A stretch of DNA of 64,000 nt from Oegoconia quadripuncta. Its lineage: Eukaryota; Arthropoda; Insecta; Lepidoptera; Autostichidae. Below, piece after piece: positions 19,860 to 33,289 of this stretch. Both the position numbers and the translations under genes were made by a program. The first letter of the stretch is position 1; each line of letters opens with the position of its first letter. The notes under the pieces are model-generated. The model was not told where the DNA came from, did not search any database, and saw only the letters and a list, made by a program, of their open reading frames with translations. The DNA is taken from NCBI GenBank assembly GCA_949316235.1, contig OX438757.1, positions 12,022,657-12,086,656 on the forward strand, read 5' to 3'.

Positions 19860-22014
19860 ACTTTCCAAGTTCGTTTAAGTTGATATCCGTTGGCTATATT
19901 CCAAAACCATAATCAACTAAAGTTTTATGTTTATACTACCATAACCTAGAATTCCTTAGGCAGCGCATGCAGCTAAGTTAATTTCCGTACACCAAGCCGT
20001 ACATGCATCATAACGAGGGCTGAAACTATCTCCGATCTAATTTAAGCTATTTCCTGGCAACACAGCTACATCGTCCGTTACATGCACTTGCTCAAGTAAA
20101 CCTAAAAATTAAGACGAAGACTGATTAAGGCGTTATACATTGTGCGACGTGAGCACATATCTCTTCAATGTTATTATTATGAGCTTACCTATTACCATCT
20201 TGTACAGAAAAATTAAACAATTTTTTTATTTCATGATTTGTTTGTTGTAAAAATTCAGAGGGTGGTGTACTTAATAAATTCCATAAACTAATTTTTCCCC
20301 GATTCTTTGGGGTAAAATTTTTGACCTTATAAAAAGGTAACCAATATTTAAAAAAAAATAGTACCTAATCATTAAAAAAAAACTATTTATAGATTTCTTC
20401 GTCACATGTGAAGTGACATTGTAAGTCAATGAAATAAGCTGATATTCTTATCGTCAATAAGTTCGCCTTTAAATGAGAAAAGTCCCCTCTATTAAATGTA
20501 TGTGGTATTGTGGATTACGTTTTCCATATTATGGTTGAATGTGTACAAAACGAAGATCTCAGATAGCATGTAATAGAGTGACGTCCAATTAAAGAGATCG
20601 GTGGTTGTAATGTAATAGTGTCTTGGCAAGACACTACAAGAAGGTGCAAGCAGGTATAAGCAGACGACAATAATCGGTCTCCTATATCTTCGTATTTCCA
20701 GTAAATAGAGTCCGACTCTATAAGCATCATACATACGCTAAGGAGCGAAGCAAACTCAACAACCTTACACAATCTAAAAGGTATGGGCCTCGATGAAAAT
20801 TCAACCTACAATGCATGCAGCAAAGAAAGGGAATCAATGAAGGACTTTCTGTATGACTACGATGTCATGGCCGCAATGCGTCATCTGAATTAGGGATATC
20901 CCAAGCCTAGTGATTACATACTCTTTCTACTAACCTGTATCATACGACTATAACCTGTATAGACTTATGAAGTTTATAAGTTGGCAATATGAGAAAGCGA
21001 AAGCAGGGAAGATGCAAAAAAGATCTCGATTGGGTCGAAGTGCCTTTGGGTATATGTCCAACCCCACGGCAAATATAAGAATAGCATATAAGAAATAAAG
21101 TCCAATCATAGATGTTAGCTATATTAAAATTAGCTGTAATTTAAATAAGGCACATATGAGCGACATAGTTAATCTTAAATAAAGAAGACACATCGTCATG
21201 AATCGTATAAACTTGGCTTGTATCGGACAGTCTCTTTTATGGCGCACTTTTTGTAATATCTAAAGGCCTAGATTTTTGCAAACTCCTACAACCTGTTTTA
21301 TCAATTGTTATAGGCCTAAAACTTGCTAAAGCCAAAGATCCTCGCTCGGTCAACTTTTGCGAAGGCCTTTCTCATAGTATATCACTATATATCATCAGCC
21401 CTCAGTAAAACAACTTCATACATACGCTGAATTGTTCAAAACTTAAAGAAAAGTAAAGCAATTTTATATACTTTTATATACTTTTCAGCAGTTCTCACTG
21501 ACGTGACTTGCAGCGATAGTCCGTCTCTACAATCGCGTGTGATGCTGCCAAGTCATGCATCGCGTGTATGTAATTCCATGTTTGACTCATCAACATCACA
21601 GACATATGACTCTGAATTGTCCATCGAATTGGATTTTAATTCCAAGCACTTTGCTGAAAACAATTAAAAAACCTACTTGAATAGCCAATAGTAATTTTCG
21701 AAAAAGAATAAAAATTTAAAAGGTACCTGTAACTATAACAAAGATGATACAAATAATGACTATTACGTACTTAGTTGGTTCAAATTATTATTATCTATCG
21801 CCTATTATAACTTGGATTACTGTCAGCCTATAATGTGCTGTGTTATTTTATCAGATAGTATTTTGCTGACAGATTACATGTCAGTCGGTCCATTCGTCTC
21901 GACTGGACCTTTTGTGGTTCACAAAGAGAACTAGGTGGATTTGGCTATTTGAGGGTTCATTATTAGCTACAAGATTTTATTGCGTGTTACTAGTTATGTT
22001 GTCAATTTATAAAG
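19860..22014. other. Long stretch with no gene recognised
   Basis: I see no domain, RNA or repeat. Minus-strand frames of 80 and 85 codons at 20492-20772 overlap each other in different frames and look like chance. No splice-flanked coding block resembling a semaphorin signal-peptide exon was found here, though such an exon is short and easy to miss. Confidence 0.35.
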
Positions 22015-22150
22015 TGACCTAAAAGAGAGAACCCTTCGCGTTTCTTGCTTGTTCTTCTCAGGGGCAAACTTGCTTTTTGAACAAGTAGTAGCTTAAACAC
22101 TGTAAAATCTGACTATTTTGTTCCCTGTGTACCTACAAAATTAATAAATA
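22015..22150 (+). mobile_element. LINE 3' UTR fragment (same subfamily as the mariner insertion)
   Basis: It reads 'gcgtttcttgcttgttcttc', 'acaagtagtagctt', 'aaaatctgactattttgttc' and 'ccctgtgtacctacaaaat', the complement of 15790-15905. No coding part. Confidence 0.85.
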
Positions 22151-23104
22151 AAATAGGTATTTAATCATCACAAAAAACACAAGCATGAAAGAAAGAAAGA
22201 AGGAAAATTATTTATTATTTATTTATTGCGTGAGAATCGGGAACCACAATATTATGATGAATGGGTAGGGACTCAGCAGTGTTGCTAGTTTTCAGTCTCT
22301 CCCAGCAGAGTTAGTTGCTGCTACCAAAGAAAAAACGGGCGACTTTCCAATCGCTATCAAATTTTTCTATGCTTAGGCGTGACTCTGGAAAATGTAGAAA
22401 TTAAATTGTAAGAATAAGAGGCCCGTCTGTCATCGCCATCTATCGAGCCACTCTGAACTTTGAACTCTAAACTTTACGCGATCAAAAAATCGCCCATTTG
22501 AACAAAAAAATTAGATATTATTAGCACAAATTAAAAATACAAAGAGTTTCAATAAAGATATTTTTCTTTTACTTTGACCAAACAACATCAATACCACCAA
22601 TTTTTTAGAACAAATAATATGTTCTAAGAAAATTTGCCAGGGGATTTTTACTACTCCTTATTAGTTTTTACTAAACCCATTTATTTACATTGCTTGCTTG
22701 CTGCAACAAACAAAATAAAATATACCCGTACAGTGCACATTCTAATTAGCATTTTCAGAAGATTTATGATATTGTAAAGCAGGGTGCACAATGTATGCGC
22801 ATAACGACAACGTGCCGCGACGTTGACCAAACGGCTCCTGTGGGATAGCGCGGCCGCGGGTATAGGGTGTGGTCCTAGAGAGAGCGGGGTCGTATCGTTT
22901 AGTAAAAGTTTTAAAGTGGGTAAACAGAAATTGTTAAAAAACTATCATAGTAATTTGACTTTATTGGTTACGCTTTGAAGTTCTAACTATAAATAGCTCT
23001 TGTAATTCATAATTGGAATGTAGCCAGAACGAAATGGTTCGTCAATTTGTTTGAGTATAGTAATGTTAGAATCGGTAAAGAGTCTATTTTTAGTTGGTAC
23101 CTAC
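22151..23104. other. No gene recognised; short GC-rich patch at 22790-22900
   Basis: Mostly AT-rich. The patch at 22790-22900 is much richer in CG (acaacgtgccgcgacgttga, gatagcgcggccgcgggtat). In an AT-rich insect genome this may mark regulatory DNA or a young insertion; I cannot tell which. Confidence 0.35.
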
Positions 23105-23297
23105 TTGACGTTAATCACACCTGATGTTAAGTGAAGATGAAGTCGAAGGTGGAAGTGTACTGGACCCGGAAACCCCAACACATTTGGGGGACTGGCTATC
23201 TTATCTTTGACAACCGGAACACAAAAATGCTATTAACATTGCTGCTTGGCAGCAGATTTAGATAAGATGATGGTAGCTAGCCAGGCGGACATTTAAA
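23105..23297 (-). mobile_element. SINE-A, 5'-truncated copy
   Basis: Plus orientation shows 'aatcacacctgatgttaagt', 'aaaccccaacacatttgggg', 'gactggctatcttatctttg', 'acattgctgcttggcagcag' and 'tagctagccaggcggacatt'. The tRNA-like head is missing. Confidence 0.88.
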
Positions 23298-24051
23298 CCT
23301 TTGTACAATTTAATCTATGTGAAATGTAAATGACATTCAGAGTCCATTGAGATACATTTATATATGCGCAGGAATGACATCTTTATGAAGATGCCCAAAA
23401 TTTTAAGCTAGAATCGTAGCCTTAACACACCGAAACTAATTTACCTACAAATAAATTATAAACTTAGAATGTCCCCGAGAGACTATGGTATTATCCAGAC
23501 AAACCAAACGTGTTAAAAGCTAAATGTCTTCGAAAAGGTTTAACCGATTTCCACCAAATATAATTAAACAAGCACCATTTCGTAAATACCAACTTTCGAG
23601 AATAAAAAAAAATTCCAAATATTTTCGGACACATAGCTATACATCATAGGCTTCAAACTTCATCAACACAACAAAAGTGCATCAGGTGTTGAAAAACGGA
23701 ACATTGAAAAATTATTTTCAATGTCGTGGCATGTACACTTGTAGCTTTTCATTAAGGATATCCACGCTTTCATTTTGTACCATACATTTTAATGATGTCA
23801 TGGTAATTAGTTTTTTTAATGTCTCCTCAGTGCTCGATTAGGGGAGAGCAACTTAACTTTAACGTTTAATATTTTATTATATTCCTTTGTAATACGAATC
23901 CTCTTAACAAAGGATAAGTTATAATTCCAAAATATTATGTTGTTTGCATACGTGTTCGTCTAATTTCTATATACAAAGACAAATGACAATGAAGTCTATT
24001 AATAAAAAGACAAAGACATTTTCCAATGGATACTGAATGATATTGTATCAG
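23298..24051. other. No gene recognised
   Basis: AT-rich, stops in every frame, no repeat match within the window. Confidence 0.35.
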
Positions 24052-24106
24052 GTTTGTCGCATTTGACCGTCCATACGATACATCTATACCGTCAAATGCG
24101 ACAAAC
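24052..24106. repeat. Perfect 16-bp inverted repeat with 23-base loop
   Basis: 'gtttgtcgcatttgac' (24052-24067) and 'gtcaaatgcgacaaac' (24091-24106) are exact reverse complements. It directly abuts the truncated start of a SINE-C copy. Confidence 0.85.
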
Positions 24107-24255
24107 ACACAAAAATGTGTACCCGAGTTATGGATGTTTTCATTTCACAAAAAAAAATGTTTTTATATAGTATATCAACCATCTGGTATCCACAACACAA
24201 GCCTATAAGTTGCTTAGTGTGGAACTAGATGGCGCTGTGTGTATGTAATTTTTTT
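24107..24255 (+). mobile_element. SINE-C, 5'-truncated copy
   Basis: The tRNA-like head is absent. The body starts at 'tgtgtacccgagttatggat', with 'agtatatcaaccatctggta', 'cacaacacaagcctataag' and 'gtggaactagatggcgctgt' and then a T-rich run. The overlapping short open frames on both strands are incidental. Confidence 0.85.
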
Positions 24256-26108
24256 TTTATTCCTAAGAAGTTTGTAAACGATTTATTGTACTTCATAAAA
24301 TTTTCAAAATTAGTTGGACTACCTAATTTAAAATTAAGTACAAATGCGGACTTATCCTGTATAGGGAACTCTTCCCGTCCACTTAGGTATATGCCAAAGA
24401 ATAGATTGACTGGGACTACACAAAGCAAATCAATATTCATAATTTAGGGAAAATTGTGAGTATTGACTGGAACTTAACTTATACTACTATAAATACATAC
24501 TTATACGATATACATACATAATTATACCTATTAACATACAAAAACTTAAGTACATACATATAAAATATATAATATACCTACTAATTATGTAAGTTTTGAG
24601 TACATAGCGACCTGCAAATAGTTATGATTTCTTTTATTATTACAGATTGTCATATCAAAATGATAAAATTTAGAAACGTATCTGTCACTCGTTTACTAAA
24701 TTATATGATGCCACCATTCCTATAGCTGGTATTTTGTAGTCAAAAATTGAATAACGATATTGCTGTTATCGTAATTACTTACATAAAGAAACAGATTCCC
24801 ATTTCTATAACTTTCATAAATATTTAAAAAAAGTATAACATCTTTAAAACAATTAGTATCACGTTCCGATCTCTAGTAATTCGTCAACATAACTGATCAC
24901 TTTTAAGACTAAATACTGAGTAACTATCACTGCTCTTTTTTACGAATATAAAAAGTGTTATCATTAGACATTTTCCTACAGTTACGATGAATAAAGTCGT
25001 GAACCTATACATACACATAAAAAAGCCCCTTTTGAGTAATCTCTGATTTTATCGTATGTGCCACCGAAGCGTTTTACTTGACATCTTATTCTCACTCGAC
25101 TTTTTATGAGTCACAAATAGGAAATGTCGACGGTTTTATGAATATTGTTTCACGCATAAGCGAACTCTTTCAACGCTCGTGGATAGACAGAGACGACGAA
25201 TAGTCCCTCAGTGGTATATTATCTATTGAACTGAAAGAAGCTTTTCATACTTTCGATTTTTATAGATTTGTATGCAGGATCTCGGAAGGCTCACAAAATG
25301 AATAAAGATATCTGACGGAAACAATTTTTTCTCAAACATGCTTGGAAATTTGAGCATTATTTAGACAACCTTTTTCAAGAGAAATCGAAAATGTTGTACT
25401 GGCCAAACACATGCGAGCAGCGGTCGGCAAAGTTGTATAGATATCGTTATCTGTCGTGTTTAGCAGCCGAATAAATTACTATGAAACTCATATCTGCCGT
25501 GTAATTTAAAAATGGCACTATTCTTTATTTCAATTTTGAACTGGCTTGCGAATAGGAAGCTGTTTGACAAAAAAAAAATGAAAAATTAATGTTGTTTGTC
25601 GTTGATTTTGTTTGGTACTATATTTTTAAATAAAATGTCCTACATAGGCACAGAATTAATATAGTACTGACATAGGTAATGTATTTACTACTTAGTTTGA
25701 ATTTTCGCGCATTATTTGAGAAAATATTTGAGAAATAATATACAAGCCTTGGCCGCAATTAGGCATTGTTGAACTTACATATTCACATTTACATGTTCGT
25801 CCATCAATCGCTCTTTTGCCGGCCGCTGCAGTAATGTAGGTTACTAACCCACTTTGCTCTTAATTGTCCTAATAATGGTTATCGTCTCTAGACAATTCAC
25901 CATCAGTAATATCGCGACCAAGTTCAATATAGTTATTATATCTATCAAATCATAAATAAACCTGTTATTACTATCTACGTCTGTAACAACTTCTGTAAAA
26001 ATGTGTCTGTTATTTTCCGACTAATATTTTTTACAGCATTTATTTTAGTAACTAGCAATGTTTTATTCAATATATTTTTATATACAGTATCCTTTTCTCT
26101 TGTTTCAG
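24256..26108. other. Intron upstream of the first semaphorin exon
   Basis: AT-rich DNA. The last 30 bases form a good splice acceptor with the pyrimidine-rich 'ccttttctcttgtttcag' at 26091-26108. The ATG at 26003 that opens the frame running into the exon lies in this intron and is not a start: the acceptor cuts it off, and its residues are hydrophobic by AT-rich composition. No upstream exon was found. Confidence 0.5.
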
Positions 26109-26205
26109 GAGTGGACGACACACATAAGTTCCTCGGGAATGAATCAAATACAGATTTCTTCAGATTATTATTAAGAGATGGAAATTATTTACTTGTTGGC
26201 GGCAG
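26109..26205 (+). CDS. Sema1a: Semaphorin-1A-like, internal exon (N-terminal part of Sema domain)
   Basis: This 97-bp exon lies between a cag acceptor (26106-26108) and a GTAAG donor (26206-26210). It begins with two bases finishing a codon from the previous exon and encodes 31 full codons: VDDTHKFLGNESN, then TDFFRLLLRDGNYLLVGG. It ends with the first two bases (AG) of an Arg codon. The pattern of G-N-E-S, D-x-F-x-L-L and D-G-N-x-L-L-V-G is the first strand region of the seven-bladed Sema propeller in insect class-1 semaphorins. These are transmembrane axon-guidance ligands and receptors that bind plexin A. The usual Ala before Arg-Asn is Gly here. The next exon, at 60161, continues in phase. 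Class 1 is well supported; 1a versus a close paralogue is not settled. Confidence 0.85.
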
Positions 26206-26700
26206 GTAAGCGTTTTTACCTATATTTTTAGGATAAAACTAAGTTGCATTACTAATGTAGAATAGGCAGTTATTGAAATTTCCTGGTTTGTCTTCGACTA
26301 CGTCACCACTTTCCACCAGGTAATGTCATGATCAAAAGCGTATCCCATTCATCATAAAAACGGCCTTTGGCGCATCCTGTAGCCTAAAATGGCTTAACCG
26401 ATTTCGAAGTTTATTGTGTCGTTAGATTCGTCTTGTTACCCTGGGTGTCATGGGATACATTTTATGGTAAAAAATCCAACATGGCGTCCGCAAATTATAA
26501 TATATGCTGTCGGGTTTTTGGTTTTTAAATACTTAAATAGTTGTTAGGTAACAGCCACCTTTTCACAACGGCCTCCACACTTCTCATGCTGTAATTCCTT
26601 GAGTAAGCTTCAATAGTGTATGTTTTGTTTGACATTTGATAGTTTGTTCATTCTCCATAACAAATAATATGTAGTTTAAAAAACAAAAAACACGCTACAG

Positions 26701-26970
26701 TTCCACCATCCATGTCCTGACTCCATCATCAGACTCTCACACCAAATGCATATATTGGTCTCGTCAAAACGGATCGTATGAGCCCAAACTTGACGGGTTT
26801 ACTAGTTAGTAGCTAGGAGCCTCTGACGAATTCCACTATCTACTTCCTGGCTCCATCATCAGACCCTCGACACCAAGTACATTATATTGACTCGTTAAAA
26901 CCAATCATATGAGCTCAAACTCGAGTGATTTACTAGAAGCCACTGAAGAAGTCCAATATTCACCTCCTGG
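26701..26970. repeat. Tandem repeat, two diverged units of 120-130 bp plus a partial third
   Basis: Unit 1 (26701-26830) and unit 2 (26831-26950) share 'ctccatcatcagac', 'ctcgt', 'aaac', 'atgagc', 'tttacta' and 'agcc' in the same order. A third unit begins 'gtccaatattcacctcctgg' at 26951 and is cut by SINE-D at 26971. Not coding that I can see. Confidence 0.75.
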
Positions 26971-27155
26971 AAAGTGAAGGAAAACATCGTGAGGAAACCT
27001 GCATATCTGAGAAATAAAAATTCAAGGGCATGTAAAGTCCCCAACCCGCATCGGGCCAATGTGGTAGACTATGGCCCATACTCCCTCATATAGGAGGGAA
27101 GACCTATATCCCTGCAGTGGGATGTTTACGGGCTGATGATGATGAGGTATTCCAT
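26971..27155 (+). mobile_element. SINE-D, 5'-truncated copy
   Basis: It starts inside the body ('gtgaaggaaaacatcgtgag'), then 'aagtccccaacccgcatcgg', 'ccaatgtggtagactatggc', 'ccctgcagtgggatgtttac' and 'gggctgatgatgatga'. The tRNA head is missing. Confidence 0.88.
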
Positions 27156-28085
27156 TTACTTTTAGCGTACGTTGATTTAAGTAAAGATAAAATATTAAAG
27201 CAAAATCCGAAGGTTTTTAAGATAGGCGTGAGCCTGTGCTATAAACACCATCTCTACTAAGGTACTTGACTTTATTTATACATGGATGTATGTATGTAAA
27301 TAGCATGTCGAAATATCTTTGAAAGATGTCGTGAAGTATCAATGAAAGGTACTGCAATGGATAATATAGATTGCACAAGTATCACCGCGCGGGACTAGAA
27401 GTTGACCCGCACTAAATGTAGGACATCTTTTCATCCTGAAAAAGACCGCGGAAAGTAAGTCCGAAAGGGCCACGGGCGAAAAGCTAATATTTTATAATTT
27501 CATTTATTAGACAAAATAAAATTGCTCAAAATAATTCGCTAAGCCCCATTTATATTACCATCGAAAACCATTCAGCTTTCCTCATTTTCTCCAAGAATAG
27601 GGTTATTAATTTTACCTAACAGCCGGACTCGGCCTTTGTTAATAATCGCTACAATTCCTACAATTTTAATTAACTTAACCGTTCCTCACTTATTACAAAT
27701 TCTAATCATCTCCAACCTAGTTATTGCAAGTTATAATAACAGAATTAAATTAGATTTGAAAATTATCTGACTGTACCAATTTCGCTTCCCACTATTATAA
27801 CTTCTTAGTAGTATGTTTCTTCATATATAATCAATGAGTGTTACGAATGATGACATATAGTCCTAAAACGTGGCCCTATAAGAATTCTCAAGTTCACACA
27901 ACTAGTTTTGGAGAGGTCGGTGCTTGGTGTTACATTACCAGATCTTATAAAAAAGTGATTGCTCAGCAGATTAGTAAGTTAAAGTGGCAGGAAGCAGGAC
28001 CCATAGAATAGTATCATGATCATCTTTGTTGGTTGCCGAATAACAAGACTTTCGATTCTGTTCCAGCTCCCGTAGCATGACGTTT
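27156..28085 (+). other. Intron DNA; weak Repeat-E remnant at 27410-27490
   Basis: The 27410-27490 segment (gaccgcggaaagtaagtccg, gccacgggcgaaaagctaat) resembles the end of Repeat-E, where a phrase like 'cgcgggcgaaaagctagt' is typical. The rest is AT-rich without a recognised feature. Confidence 0.4.
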
Positions 28086-28425
28086 AACCGCCTCCGTGGC
28101 TCAATGTAAACAACATTGGGTTTACGATTCAGATGTCGCGGGTTCGATCCCCAGCGGGGTACATGTTTAAGTACTCGGTTTGGTTGGTGGTAGGACATTT
28201 TAAATGTCCGCCTGGCTAGCTACCACCATCTTATCTAAATCTGCCACCAAGCAGCAATGTTAATAGCATTGTTGTGTTCAGTGTGTGTGTCAGAGATAAG
28301 ATAGCCAGTACCCCAAATGTGTTGGGGTTTCCGGGTCAGTACGCTTCCAGGTTTGACCTCATCTTCACTTAACATCAGATGTGATTGAGGTCAAGTACGA
28401 ACCCGTCGTGCATAAAAAAAAACAC
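28086..28425 (+). mobile_element. SINE-A, full-length copy
   Basis: Head 'accgcctccgtggctcaatg', 'tttacgattcagatgtcgcg', B box 'ggttcgatccccagcggggt', body as in the other copies, tail 'gatgtgattgaggtcaagta' and poly-A. The word usually reading 'ttccggttgtcag' has become a short GT repeat (gtgtgtgtgtcag). The minus-strand 75-codon frame over it is a shadow. Confidence 0.92.
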
Positions 28426-28739
28426 ATCGTTCGTCACGCGCGACGCGACGTGAGAATGGGTTAGTTGTACATTTCGTCCAAACGAATGAACAGGACAAAC
28501 ATTATTTCGCGCGACATAAACGTTTATCGGGCCTGTCATGCTCCTAGTGCTGATAGTTAAGATTTTTGTGTCAGAACCTCATTAAACTACAAACTACTGT
28601 TGTCATAGTGCAGCCGATTTGATTGTCACATACTTAAACTAAATTTAGAATATTCTGTTGTTTTTTGACTACGATTACACCAAAAAGACGTCGTAACAAG
28701 TACTGGCACTTCGTTCAGGAATCGTAACGTTTCTAATAA

Positions 28740-28860
28740 TTTTTATTTGTCATTTTCTTTTTTTTTCTTGTCGCTTCTTCTCCCTAACCATAACACCTTG
28801 TGAAGCGATGTAGTTTAAAAAAAATAACATGTTGACTTTCAATAAGTGTTATTTTTGTAA
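28740..28860 (+). mobile_element. LINE 3' UTR fragment, second subfamily
   Basis: 'cttgtcgcttcttctcccta', 'accataacaccttgtgaagc', 'gatgtagtttaaaaaaaata' and 'gttgactttcaataagtgtt' are the complement of 10740-10835. Only this 3' part remains. Confidence 0.85.
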
Positions 28861-31800
28861 GTATGTATGACTTGCTATAAAAACCTTTGAGAATGCTATT
28901 AACAAGTGACAGGACCAACGTGTAATATTGTTCTTTTTGTGTGCTCGTAGTCACAAAAGGATAGGCTAGCCAAAATTTGTTTAGACCCGTTAAAACACCT
29001 CTAAGTACCTATATAATATGAAAATAACAAAAACACGATTTAGTTTAATCTTTGCTGAAATATTTTTACAAGGGTCAATGTATTCACGCATCATGCTAAA
29101 AACAAACGTATTGGTGATTGGTTGTCATAAACTAACACAATCCTGTACGCGTACTGCCTACACGCCTCAGAAAACAGATCCGTTTTATCCAAATATAGCA
29201 CCTTCTAGAAACACCTATTTCGTTTTAAAAGACTCAAAGTTATCCTACATTCAAATAAGATACTTAGTTATTTGTTTTTGCAACTCCACTCCAATTCGTA
29301 CGAAAGTTAGGGTACCCTTAACCACACCGTCTGAAGCGGTGAGAACGTGCTGTATCTACCCACGGCCGCAAAGAGCTAACTCGAATGCACCTACGTCTCT
29401 CCCTTACCAACTCCTCAATTCGTGAATAGCTCTCTCTCCTTTGCATTTATAAAGATTTGTGTTTGGATGGAGGCAAGACGACTTAAAAACACCCCTCGCG
29501 CCGGCCTACAGTCGCCATTTTATTACAACCTCGGCACGAGATGTGTCGATATCCTCTATATCGATTTTGTGTCTTTTTTCTGATTATCCATACTAGCAAG
29601 GATGTTATTTTCTCTTTATGTGCCTGAGTTGAGTATGTATTTAAAGCAAATATCATTTTATTTCCTATCTTGTTAACGAGTTAGGTTGTTATTCATTCTT
29701 ACTTTTAATATTCGTTATATACTAAAGGTACTAAATAAATATCCCACCCAACACTAGGCTTACGTCGCGTGCATACTGCATTTAAGTCGGATGTTGTTTT
29801 TTATATGTCTTACAAAACGAGTGGCACTTTAATTTCATGCAAATGTTTAGTTCGTGCAATAGTAAACGGTATTAGATACTTTTTAAATCAAGGAAAGGAA
29901 TATTTTGATATTCGAAATACCTTAACACTAACAACGTTGAATTATGAGGTCTTTTAAAAGCTATGACAGGATAGGATCAGTTCTGTTGCATAGTAATCTA
30001 TAATTTACTTATAGCATACTAGTTACTACTGTAGTAGTTTATATAGCTCAATGTGATCGATCAGTAGGTATTGTGCTTGGAACTATTAGTGCCAATTGAC
30101 ACGGATACAATATTTCTAAGGCGGTTGACATCTGTGGACACATGTCCACCTCAAACTGACCTAATGTTGTTTCCTCTATGTCTTCCTCTCCCTATGTCCC
30201 TCTCCCAGCCGATCTATTGACATACAGTTCACTGCTTAGGTTTACAGCTTCAACGATTTGCAGCAGTTCCCTTCTTCTTCTTTTCGAGTCGAGGCAAGTT
30301 TCTATGAAATCAAAACTTAAAAAGGAGGTGGTCAAAGGTGTTCTTGTAACTCTTTATTATAGTGCCTATTACATGGCTGTGAGTTTCTAAGGGCTTCAAT
30401 ACACTCATATGTAACTAGAAGTATCCGAAAATCTAATATTGAAACTCAATTGTTATGCGTTGTCAAACATCTTAAAATATTTGAAATACTTGCCTTTTAT
30501 CGATATCCAGAAATTATTCCATCCCTATGCATGTAAAGGCATGCCGCGACACATCTGCCCGCCCCGCGTTATGGCCGCCAACCGTACGCCTCTGTTTACT
30601 CTGCAGCGAATATAATTCTTTGTTCTTATCTAAATATATCTTGTAATATTCATAGCTTTGTGTAAAGAATTGTCAAATAAAAAACCTCTTTGTTTCGCCT
30701 ACCACGCTCCTATTTCATCACAAGGAAGGAAAATACTTTCTTTCATGTAACAAACTTTGAAAGGTTTCGTCCTGTTTTGAGTGAGCCAATGGTTGAGAAA
30801 CTTAAACAAACTCCGTAGGTAGGTATTGTATTTTTTGAAAGCGACTAAAATTATATTATTTCGAAATATGGTATTTCTTTAAAGACTTTATAAGTCACGG
30901 ACAAGAAACATGTTTATTTTATTTAACATCTACGACACGTGCTTAGTAAACATGTATATTGTAAACGTGTCTACTGTTAATATTATGTATATTATATATT
31001 GTTTCATAAGTGATCGTGGTCAGAAGAATGTTTGAAATAAAATAAAAAATAATTTTATGCTTCATTTTTTAGTTTAAAGCACTAATAAACCGCCAATAAT
31101 TTACAGAACAACCGACTTCTATAGAGTTTTGCGCTCTATCACTGGAATATGCATTATAGCAAGGTAAACCTTTTCAAACAAAACAGCATTATCGAAGTCG
31201 GTTCATTGGAGATATCGGGGAATATACATAAAAAATACCTCCTCCTTTTTGGACGCCGTTATTCATACAAGAGATGTACGTTTGATTAAATTCATTCATT
31301 ATTAATCAAGAATGAACTAAATTATTAAAAAGAACAGAACATTGTGTTCAGCTGCGAGAGAAATATATTAATGTACAAAATGTAAAAGTGATGATCGAGG
31401 ACTTATTTTTGTTGATGAAAAAATAACTGACGAAAGCAGTTCCACGATGTTTACTCAATGGAAGGAAACGTTTCCATTATGAAAGTTTTCATCTTCCAAC
31501 AAAGCAAAAAGCAATCCGCAACCACAGATACACAAGTCTATAGACACAGCCAGATATGTAACAAATTGGACAATATTTTCCACAACGAAACTCGACTCGA
31601 GTCGGATAATTTGAAATATTCATCCGTTCTAGCAAAGTTTGCATTTCTTTCCAAATCAGATTTACATGACAATGGTCATGTCGCCGCTCGATGAAATTCT
31701 CATTGCACGAACTCCGCTGTGCTAGGGATTTATTAAAGGGAGCAAAAAGGAGGCGAAAAGGTTGTAATAAAACCAGTGTTTGGGATCAAGGAAAAGAACA

Positions 31801-33289
31801 AGCGATCCCACAGTGTTATATATTTTTATAACATCTCTTGATCGAATTTCATACTACTATGATTATGATAGACATGGACGACGCAATAGCTCAAAACATA
31901 CCTACCTATTCTCGATTGAGACTTCATATATATAAACTATGAAAATGAAATGTCAACTCGACACTTTCGAGCAAACTTCCGGACCAAATTAATTATAGTT
32001 TTCCGATTAACCAACTGTCATCCTGAGCTGTCAACTTGACTTCACTTGAGAATTATTAGCCTGACTTTTGGGTGTCTCAGCAAAACAAACGCAGTACAAA
32101 ACAACATTCCGAAATCTACTTCGCTTTTGTAAGCTGTGGGCGGTATCACACAAAAACTGAGTCGGCAGTTGGCTAGCTAAAGTAAATTTACCTGTGTCTC
32201 CAATACCACCAGATTATATACACTTTAGACTCGTTCGTCTTAATGAAATTTAAGTGTCTCATGTGACGATATCCACAAAAACCTCCATTCACTTGTTTAT
32301 ACAAATGTTTCCGTATGGCCACAAGAAATGCGTCATAGTTGATGGATACTCTTACATTGTTTTTGTATAACAAAATTCGTGTGCACTTTGATGGTAGGTG
32401 ACGCATGCCTACATATTTTATGTGTGATCCGATTTACTTTCACCAAAGCGATATAATCTCAGAACTATATATTATTATGATATGCGCGATTGATCGAAGT
32501 AGCATTTGAGTAGCAATTCGAACTTCATTTATTGCATAATACCGAGTTTGATAAATACTATTGTGAATTTCGTTCGATTTTCCTCTTTTATCCGTCATCT
32601 TCCTTCGTGATCGATAATCAGACTTACCTAATATTTTTAAAAAACTGCTAACATCAAAACCAGTACAAACGTATTGGCCTCTCTATTTAGTTAGGCTCTT
32701 ATCAATATGGTCTTTTCCAATGGAGTTTAAAAGAAAAAATATTTTCCTTAAACCGCTCATTCTAAAGCCGAACCCTTAATTTTATAAGGTCGCTTACCGC
32801 TCGGAAACGTTATTCGGGCCGCGTCCCGTGTAATGTTATTCTACTAGGGTGTGAGCCTCTTTTGTGCCCTTTTAACTAAATTAACGCTGTTTCGGCTAGC
32901 CTCGTGTGTGCTCATATCCGAGTGGATCGTTCCACTCACAAAGAGTCTAGTCTACAGCCCATCGCATATTTCCTCGAACTACACTGTTGGCTTTTGTTAG
33001 GTTTTTATGTGGTGAAAATTTCCATCTTTCCGTCTTTTAGTGGGTTGGCGCTTGACCGCAATTACATGCATGTTTCATGTTATACATACTACATTTTTGA
33101 TGTGTTACAGTGTATGTAACTGTTAAATACTATCTAATATAAACGTTTCTTTTATTTGATCAAATTAAATCAAAAATGTTTTATTTCGTAAGTTTCTTAT
33201 AACTTAACATTTGAAATCGTCATGATATACAGTTATCGCTCATTCACTAGGCAGTCTCCCCGGAGAAGAACTTCCAATGTTTAATTGTA
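28861..33289 (+). other. Intron DNA, about 4.4 kb with no gene recognised
   Basis: Open frames at 29018-29425 (135 codons), 29769-29957, 30178-30390, 31458-31694 and others lack motifs, splice sites and coding character. CG-richer patches occur at 29480-29540 (cctcgcgccggcctacagtc), 30540-30600 (gccccgcgttatggccgcca) and 32790-32850 (attcgggccgcgtcccgtgt). In a large developmental-gene intron such patches are candidates for regulatory DNA, but I have only composition to go on. Confidence 0.35.

Noticed and set aside
26003..26108. ATG at 26003 as the start of a 68-residue protein ending LLVGGR
   Set aside because: The splice acceptor at 26108 separates this stretch from the semaphorin exon, and the frame would stop right after the donor site; internal-exon structure explains it better.
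29018..29425. 135-codon plus-strand gene
   Set aside because: No domain, no splice signals and no coding character; length alone is not enough in 64 kb.
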